This document shows, piece by piece, positions 55,248 through 64,000 of a stretch of 64,000 nt of DNA (position 1 is its first letter; each line of letters begins with the position of its first letter). The position numbers and the translations under genes are program-made. The notes beneath the pieces are model-generated. The model saw only the letters and a program-made list of their open reading frames with translations, ran no database searches and had not been told where the DNA came from. Location of the stretch: assembly GCA_004802705.1 (NCBI GenBank), contig SGPL01000051.1:26827-90826 (forward strand), read 5' to 3'. The DNA is from Bondarzewia mesenterica (Eukaryota > Basidiomycota > Agaricomycetes > Russulales > Bondarzewiaceae).

Positions 55248-55704
55248 CCTGCCAGTTCCCGACCTCCGTATTCTTCTTTCCCTCACCACCACGTTTATTT
55301 CTGCTCGCCCACGATCGGCACGTTCTGCCGAACCCAACACTGTATGTGGGCTACCCACACCCTCGGAAACTTCCTTTCGCCCTTATTTCGTTTCCCCCAC
55401 TTTTATCTCGTTTCCTTCCGTTCCGTTTACGTTTCGTCTTCTATTTTTGTCCCCCTCCCCCTTCCCTCCCCTTCTCTTTCTTCCTCTCCTCACCTAAATC
55501 GCGGACCACGTTGCCTACAACATACAGCGGAATGAATGTCCCTTCTCCGCCTGCCCCTCTTATTTAATTTCATCTCGTGTAGTCTTCTTGCCTCGTCTCT
55601 TCGTTCCCTGTTCGTTTGTCTATCCTGGTCGCAGCTCTGTTTTTGTGCATTTCATTTCCCTTCTCCTCCGTCTCCTCCGTCTCCTTCGTTCCTCTCTATC
55701 TCTC
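55248..55704. other. Pyrimidine-rich intergenic stretch
   Basis: About 450 bp dominated by C and T on the plus strand, including TCTCCTCCG repeats near 55662-55690. It could be the DUF2408 3' UTR or an upstream promoter element for the TATA box that follows. Confidence 0.4.
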
Positions 55705-55713
55705 TATATAAAG
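55705..55713 (+). promoter_or_regulatory. Orphan TATA box after a long CT-rich tract
   Basis: TATATAAAG is followed by 80 bp of C/T-rich sequence and then an ATG at 55794. This layout resembles a strong fungal core promoter, yet no known gene follows. Confidence 0.4.
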
Positions 55714-55793
55714 CCTCGTCTTCTTTTCCCTTCCCTTCCGCTCCTCTCCGTCCGAAGATCCATTCCCGTCTGCCGTGCCCTTCTTATGCTACT

Positions 55794-56144
55794 ATGTACT
55801 TTGAATCGAACTCCAAATATAGAGATTCTCAGAGTCTCGGGCCTCAATCTCCGCGTGTAGCCTTTGGAAGAATCTCAATGTACATACTCGACGGTCCTGA
55901 GAGTATGGCTGTCTCCGTGTGGGATCTCGGGACTGCGCAATCCTTCCCCGTTGCCTTTCTTGTCGTTGTGGATGGTTCCGTGCGATCTCTTCAAAAAGAA
56001 AACAATCCATCACGCATGTTGGTCATGAAAGCCTTAATTTCATTTCCCAAAAGACCGGCGCGCGTTGCGGTCAAGCAACTCTGTATACCAGCGACGCACA
56101 CACACACGTGTGACGAGAGAGGAAAAAGAAAGAGGAAAAAATGA
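55794..56144 (+). CDS. Possible orphan 116-residue open frame
   Basis: Not recognised as any family. It begins MYFESNSKYRDSQSLGPQ, has one hydrophobic stretch (AQSFPVAFLVVVDG) near residue 45-58, and ends in a His/Thr and Lys/Arg-rich tail (THTHTCDERGKRKRKK). The main support is the TATA/CT-rich sequence 80 bp upstream. It lies in a 980-bp gap between the DUF2408 and ATP1 gene ends, where UTR sequence is equally possible. The tail composition may be chance. Confidence 0.2.
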   Translation: MYFESNSKYRDSQSLGPQSPRVAFGRISMYILDGPESMAVSVWDLGTAQSFPVAFLVVVDGSVRSLQKENNPSRMLVMKALISFPKRPARVAVKQLCIPATHTHTCDERGKRKRKK

Positions 56145-56228
56145 AAGCATTATGTATTTTGAGTTCGGTCGATGCTCCCTTAGCTCAATGCGTCCCGCGA
56201 CCTAACAGTATGGGGGATGATGGGTAGT

Positions 56229-58450
<2,222 letters not shown>

Positions 58451-58617
58451 GGAAGGGAGGTGGGATGGGGAAAAAACGGAAAGACTGAGTGGAGGACGAG
58501 GACCAACGTTCCGGCTAACCGCGACAATTCAAAGTTCAGCTTGGAGCGGAGCCCGAATCGTTCCGACAACGCCCCTTCGCTCATCCTCCAATCCCATCGG
58601 GCGCACTCGGATTCAGC
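58451..58617. promoter_or_regulatory. Divergent promoter, ATP1 / mitochondrial bL21
   Basis: 167 bp between the opposite starts of two nuclear genes for mitochondrial proteins. No TATA was seen. Shared regulation is an inference. Confidence 0.6.
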
Positions 58618-59126
58618 ATGGCCTCTCTCCTGCGACGTGCGTGCACCTCGTTCTCCTGCCAGACGAACTAACTGACCGACAAATAAATATTTCAGTGCGC
58701 CCACCAGTCCGTGCGCTGCACACCCTCNCCCAACCGCCATCCACCACCGCCGCGCTCTCCCTCATCCGCTCCCAGCCGAGCCAATACGTGATCGCCTCAA
58801 TCGCTGGCAGAAAATACCTCCTCGCACCCCGCGACCTCCTCACCGTCCCCCGCCTCAACGACGTCTCCGTCGGCGATGTCCTTTCTCTCTCACAAATACA
58901 CGAGATCGGTTCCCGCGAGTACACCCTCCGCGGCAACCCCGACATCGCTCCCGGCGCAATCGCAGTAGAGGCCACTGTAGTCGAACACACAAAGGGCAGG
59001 ATGGAGCACATATTCAAGAAGAAAAAGCGAAAGGGCTACGAGAGGACCATCGACCACAAGCAGACCTACACGCGCCTCAGGATCGGTCCCATTGACATCC
59101 GTTTGGGTCAGCAGTCTTCATCATAG
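58618..59126 (+). CDS. Mitochondrial ribosomal protein bL21m
   Basis: A large-subunit mitoribosomal protein. Exon 1 codes MASLLRR and is joined across an intron of about 60 nt (donor gtgcgtg, acceptor atttcag at 58695) to LRPPVRALHTL, giving a basic targeting sequence. The bL21 domain follows: SQYVIASIAGRKYLLAPRD, PRLNDVSVGDVLSLSQIHEI, and GAIAVEATVVEHTKG. The hallmark C-terminal part is FKKKKRKGYERTIDHKQTYT, then RLRIGPIDIRLG. The N at 58729 leaves one residue unknown just after the presequence. Length is about 150 residues. It is tail to tail with PRP40, 115 bp apart. Confidence 0.88.
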
Positions 59127-59241
59127 CATTCCTTTATAATTCTCCAGCATTTGTTCTTTCTTATCTTTCTGTCGCTACGAGTTGACAATGGCATTGGTAT
59201 GGACATATCACAGTGTGAGTACTTATACACGCAAATGACCA

Positions 59242-62200
59242 TCATATCTCCCCCTCCTCCGGCGTTTCTTCTCGAACGTGCGCAGTGCGCTCCGGAGGTC
59301 GCTCGTCCGCCTCCTTCGGCGGTGCCTCAGGCTCCCGGTCGTATCTTGGTCTCTGCAACGTCATGTCAGTCAAGAGACGCGTGAAAGAAAAAACCTGCGC
59401 GAACCTTCTCCGACCTCTCCTCCTTCTCATCAACCACCAACTCCCGCGACTTGCGCCTCCGGTCCTCTCGTTCATGTTCCCGGTGATGCTTGGAACCCTT
59501 GTACCCAGCGTACCGGTCCCTCTCTCTATCTTTATCCCTGTAATCCCGATCACGCTCCCGTGGGTACTCGCGCGCACGGTGGTACGCGTCATGGTCCTCA
59601 TGACCGCGATGGTATTTTGAGGTTCCCCGCTCCTTCTCGTAGTCCCGATCCCTGTAGTCGCGCTCCCGGTCCCGCTCCTTCTCTCCACCCTTCTCGCGCT
59701 CGCGCTCACGTTCGGGCTCCCGATGCGACGCCGGCTCCTTGCGCTTCCGACTCGTCGTCGACGCACCATCTTCTGACAGTTCACGCAGTCGTTCCTACGT
59801 ACACACGTTAGTGAATGCCCATTCATACAAAGGCACGTATCAAAAGTGAGACACACCTTTTGTCGCTTTATGTATTTCGCGAATGCCGCACGCCTGCCAT
59901 CGTCATCCAGCATTTTGTATTCAGGCAGATTCTCAATCATAGGGACGACCTGCAACGTTAATTGAGTCGGAAATGAGTAAAGGCACATAGCGAGATCGGA
60001 ACGAAACGCACGTCTTCGTACGACATGTTGATGTCAAGCGGTTCAGACAGTTTCTTCATAGCATACCGCAAGTCATCCTGCATGTGTCGCTGCTTCCTCT
60101 CTGCGCGACGTTTTTCGTCTGCCTGATGCTTGATGGCCTGATCACGCAGCTAAGAATCCACAATGAAAATACCATCAGCAACAATCCCGCTTAATGAGTG
60201 TAAAGTCAAAAGTGACATACAGTCTTGAAAACCTCCTTCACCTCTTCATCCGTCAACTGCTTCGCACCCTCATCAGTATTGTCCTTGACAATCTTCACAA
60301 ATGCATCCTCCTCAGTTTCGGCTGAAATCACGAACAACTTCGGCTTATCAATCGCCTCTGCATTCCCTTCCACATTTCCCTCGCCCTCAGCCTCCATAGG
60401 GTTCTCATTGGACGTCTGCAAAGCTTTCGCGTGTTCAGCCTCCAGCTTGACATTGTGACGCCTGACGGCCGCCTCCGTAATGGCGACCTTGGCATCGAGC
60501 TTCTGGTCCAGCTCATCGACGACATCCCAAAAGAGCTCGATCGGGTTCGAGCCGGGCTTGCCGAGCAGGTCCAAGTAGCGCTTGTCGTCAGAAAACCGGC
60601 GATACACTTGCTTCCACTTTGACCGCGCTTTGATCTCACCCGCCTCGACCAACTCGCGGAGGAGTTTCTATTGCAAAAAAAAATGCGAATGCGAATGCGA
60701 GCGAAATCACATGTGTCAATCACAGTGAAAGACGGAGGGAACTGGACACGCACCTTGAACCCCTCGCGCGCCTTGCGCTCCTTGCGCGTCTTTTCCACCT
60801 GCCGCCTGCGCGTCTGCTCATCAAACTCGCGCTCGCGCACGCGACTGTAGTCCTCGAACGCGAGCAGGATGTCAAGGTTCGGCAGGCTCTGCAAATCCTC
60901 GTCCGTCTTCCACTCCTCCGAATCGAGCACGAGCGAGTGCGCCGTGCGCCACTTGGTCAGCACGTCCACGTCCAGCTCCTTGAACAGAGATACCAGCTTT
61001 GCCGTCGCCCGACTGCGCGCCGCCCGGCCTTCTTGCTGTCATGCCGTGTCCCGGAAATAGGTCAATCAATCAATCATGCCGAGACTCTAAAGAGAGATGG
61101 GGAGGAACGGTAAACGCACCACATCACGCTGTTTCAGTTCGGCCACGTACTCTTCGAAGATGAGCCTTCGCTCGGCCTCAATCTTCGCCTGCTGCCAAAT
61201 AGGATGCTGTGCGAAGAGACGGTCCGCGGTCGGGAACGTCGTGTAGTGAAAGACGTTCGGGTTTCCCTTGAGCATATTGCGGATCGCCGGGCGAATCTTC
61301 GCCAGACGAGCTTCGCGTTCCTCGTGTTCTTTCGCTTTGAGAGCGTCGACGTACTGCAACATTACCGGTGTCAACATACCAATTAAACTCTAGGTGCACT
61401 AAAAACAGCGTCACACGCACCTTTTGCCATGCCACCTTTTTCTCACCGAGCGTGTTTAAAGCCTTGTANAAGGGATCCGTGATGATCGCGCGCATAGTCT
61501 GGTCCCAAGTCCAATTNGCGTCTACACCCGCTTTGCGGAGCAAATACATGAATGCCTTCTCACCCTCTTCAACCGTAGTGAATCCGTTGTGTGGAATCGT
61601 CGGCTCATCGGGGAGGTTGGGACGCGCGGGGAGCACTGAGGCGGCGTTTAAGGGCAGGCTAACGACCTGCCCGTTCAGCTGCTCCATGCCTGCCTCNNCG
61701 CCCAAGGGCGCAAGCGCGGTGGACTGCGGTGGCGCGCCGCCAATNGGTGCGAAGCCGGGAGCTATCATAGCTGGCGCACCACTGTGCAGATGCTGGAAGT
61801 GAGAGGAAGCATNTTGAAGAAGTAACTGAATACGTACGGAACAGGAGCGGGCGGGGGTGCCGCTTTCACTTCCTTCTCGACTTTCTCGAGGAGCAAGAGG
61901 AGCTCTTCCGGCATGTCCCATTTCGACTCTTTNGTTTGGGTCTACANATATCAAGGACGATTGTAAGTGAGTCTCAAGACGCGCATTTATCCTGTCTCAC
62001 ATTGTAATAATATTTTCGTCCTCCCGAGAAGTACTCTTTCCATGTCGTTTGNTTGAGAGCGCGCTGCGGATCATTTTGTCTGATTTAGAAACACGGAGGC
62101 TATGTCATGCTCGTACGCACCTCGAATGGTGATTTCAAATCTAAGTGAACGAGGCATNAGAACACCGTCAGAGGTCACAGATAGAATAAACGCACCATCG

Positions 62201-62347
62201 GGTTTCTCCCAAACACTCTCCCGTGTCCCGGTGTTGAACCAGTAAGTCCTACCTTCGGGGTTCCTGTGCTCCGTCTGCAAGCAATCCACGTCGGTGTGAT
62301 CTCTAAGAAAAAAGCAAAATGACAAGCGCACTCACCCACACGTTCAT
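59242..62347 (-). CDS. PRP40: PRP40-type splicing factor with two WW and several FF domains
   Basis: A U1 snRNP-associated protein that bridges the 5' splice site to branch-point factors and binds the RNA polymerase II CTD. A four-residue first exon (MNVW) joins [20 protein letters not shown], then VWEKPD (WW1); after an intron [21 protein letters not shown] and [16 protein letters not shown] form WW2. A Pro/Ala-rich linker is followed by FF domains: [60 protein letters not shown], and [20 protein letters not shown]. The C-terminus is rich in Arg/Glu/Asp dipeptides ([24 protein letters not shown]) and ends [15 protein letters not shown]. About a dozen introns. Several N bases leave individual residues unknown. 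Length is about 800 residues. Confidence 0.88.
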
Positions 62348-62825
62348 ACTCTATTCTTGAATACGGTACACTGGAGAGCAGGGAGATTTAGTTGCGAACA
62401 CGTCAAGTCAAGTTGCAAGTATGCGTGCGCCACAGGTACGGTTTACGGAAGAAAGCAAAGGAGTTTTCCGGAGTTTTCAGTCGGAGCTTGTTTTCATGTC
62501 TGTTCATCTGCGACAACGATATATCCAAAATATATCCAATCCAAGTACATGAATACCCATGAAATAATGCTNCCAGCACTTCAAACATTTTTCTNCTANC
62601 CCCCTCGCCTTCAAGCAAGAAAGCATCGCCAAGGTGGCAGTCCGCGGCCCTGTGGCACGATGGACGAAACACAATCCCAAAAGAAATCTATATGAATTAT
62701 AGCAACCGTATGTTACCGCCATACTTTTGCGCTCGCTGCAACGTAATGCGGGANATCGAAAAGAAAAAGGGAGTGGAGGTCACGTATGCCAGATCGTCTC
62801 CCCAACGACTATATGTNCTNAAATC
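62348..62825. other. Intergenic: PRP40 promoter and haem-lyase 3' end
   Basis: 478 bp with scattered N bases and no recognised gene. Confidence 0.35.
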
Positions 62826-63799
62826 TCATACCTTCCCCTCCTCACGGANGCTCTTCCAAATGTCCTCCGTCGCCGCCCTAATCCTCATCCCTATGCTCCC
62901 AACGCTATCCAGCGCAGGACGCACGTCGAGCGAGAACACGGGCGAACCATCCGACANTGGTGGTGCGCTATAGTAGTCGATCACGTAGCGCACTTCTTCG
63001 CCCGTCGAGGGACGACGAACTACCCAATCGTGCCGGTCGAACGGAGGCTCATTGCTGGGTAGAATCAAACAGGTAAGCATCGTCTCATCAGTGCGAACAA
63101 GTGGATAGGAAAGACGCACTTGAAACGCATCGGCAGCAGCCACCCCGCGAGGAGCCAAAACCGCGCTTTGGGTGAAAGTTCGCCTGGACGTCCTTTGAAC
63201 TTGACGAGCTGCAACTGTTCGTCCCTAGATAGCGCATAAGCAAGCAGCCGGACAGTTTCGGTCACCCATATTCGAAAAGAACAGTGCACTCACTTNTGCA
63301 CCTGACTCTCCCACCGCTTGACTTCGTCCCACGCCATCTCATTCAAGAAATTATGTATCTGCACCATAGTCTCGACATGCTCCTCCGGNGTCTCCCATCC
63401 CTTCCTAGCCAACGCATTGTGNAACTGCTGAGGCGATGGGTACTCCCATCGCCCATCCACATCGCGCGGTATCGAGGACGTTTCGCGCTCAGTGGGNAGA
63501 TAGGATGACTGCGAAGGTGCTGGGGTCTGTGTGAGCACGGGAATTTGGTTCCGTGGGTTAAGTTCATCAGCGTGGATGGGGCATTGAGCGGGTGCGGACG
63601 AGGAGGACGATGGTGACGGCGTAGAGTGCTGNACAGGACAGCTAGAGNNAGATGANGAGNNGGNTGNTNTTGACGGAAGTGAAGAGTGGTCGACTGGGCA
63701 GCCGGCGGGNGCTGCAGGTGCGGGAGAATGCTGGACGGGGCATCCGCCTGAAGACGCGCTNGAGAGATNNTTCTGTGGGGNTGAAGCTGTTTGTCCCAT
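62826..63799 (-). CDS. CYC3: Cytochrome c haem lyase (holocytochrome c synthase)
   Basis: It attaches haem to apocytochrome c in the mitochondrial intermembrane space. The start is MGQTAS. The first 80 residues hold four Cys-Pro haem-regulatory motifs (GCPVQH, GCPVDH, CPxQH, QCPIH) in a Ser/Pro/Ala-rich background. Then come [34 protein letters not shown], and [21 protein letters not shown] with the haem-binding His. After an intron, [18 protein letters not shown] is followed by a second intron (donor gtgcgtc near 63119), [20 protein letters not shown], then [12 protein letters not shown]. The end is IWKSxREEGKV. N bases obscure several residues, especially near 63630-63780. Length is about 300 residues; the gene is not obviously damaged. 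Confidence 0.88.
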
Positions 63800-64000
63800 G
63801 TCTGTCANCTCAGTGAAGAGTGCTGCGAGTGATGCAAAAAGGGAGGTGATGATAATATTTACACGGAGGGCGTTGCAAACGGTTTGTTGCGCACGAAGAA
63901 AATTCGGTGCCCGGGATTGGCCGGGACGCCNCGGTCACGCAGTCACGTTATTTGTTTGACANTGGANGANNNNGANCNNNNGNNCAGTNCCNNCNGNNTC
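63800..64000. other. Right edge: haem-lyase promoter, low-quality sequence
   Basis: The last 40 bases are mostly N. No gene could be read beyond the haem-lyase start. Confidence 0.4.

Overview
This window is nuclear DNA of a filamentous fungus, most likely a mushroom-forming basidiomycete (Agaricomycetes). The genes are compact and broken by many short GT-AG introns, mostly about 50-65 nt. Their products are typical fungal ones: single-chain urease, Sur2-type sphinganine hydroxylase, Tim44, Mak16, Rpf1, a Cdc8-length tropomyosin and a secreted bicupin oxalate decarboxylase. No operons, CRISPR arrays, rRNA genes or convincing tRNA genes were seen. Ambiguous bases begin near 58.7 kb and become frequent after 61.4 kb, so the right edge is probably a low-quality contig end.

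Left part (0.3-27 kb) is accessory-like and loosely packed. It holds a CFIm68/CPSF6-like RNA-processing factor, an SPT2 histone-chaperone homologue, two MFS transporter paralogues in opposite orientation (4.3-6.3 kb and 16.4-18.2 kb), a complete urease gene between them, two disordered orphan proteins, a small CHORD-like zinc protein, a 3.2-kb gene-poor stretch, an oxalate decarboxylase, and a Hst3/Hst4-type sirtuin whose reading frame appears broken at a run of four T. Two short terminal-inverted-repeat elements (6681-7135 and 27138-27724) lie between genes.

Middle part (27.8-43 kb) carries a complete MRP/YCF1-type ABC transporter, an EF-hand MscS channel of the fission-yeast Msy type, a fungal ligase-IV-like ATP-dependent DNA ligase with an unusual C-terminal tail, and mitochondrial 2-enoyl thioester reductase (ETR1).

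Right part (43-64 kb) is dense housekeeping sequence in which neighbouring genes alternate strands: p24 cargo receptor, MAK16, SUR2, RPF1, methionine-R-sulfoxide reductase, TIM44, tropomyosin, a DUF2408 repeat protein, ATP synthase alpha, mitochondrial bL21, PRP40 and cytochrome c haem lyase. Five head-to-head pairs are separated by only about 160-250 bp, so shared promoters are likely. Mitochondrial functions (ETR1, MsrB, TIM44, ATP1, bL21m, haem lyase) and 60S ribosome biogenesis (MAK16, RPF1) are over-represented. I found no wholly new multi-gene system. The best leads are the two TIR elements, the sirtuin frameshift, the ligase tail, the orphan open frame behind a strong TATA/CT promoter at 55.7 kb, and the CHORD-like and DUF2408 repeat proteins.
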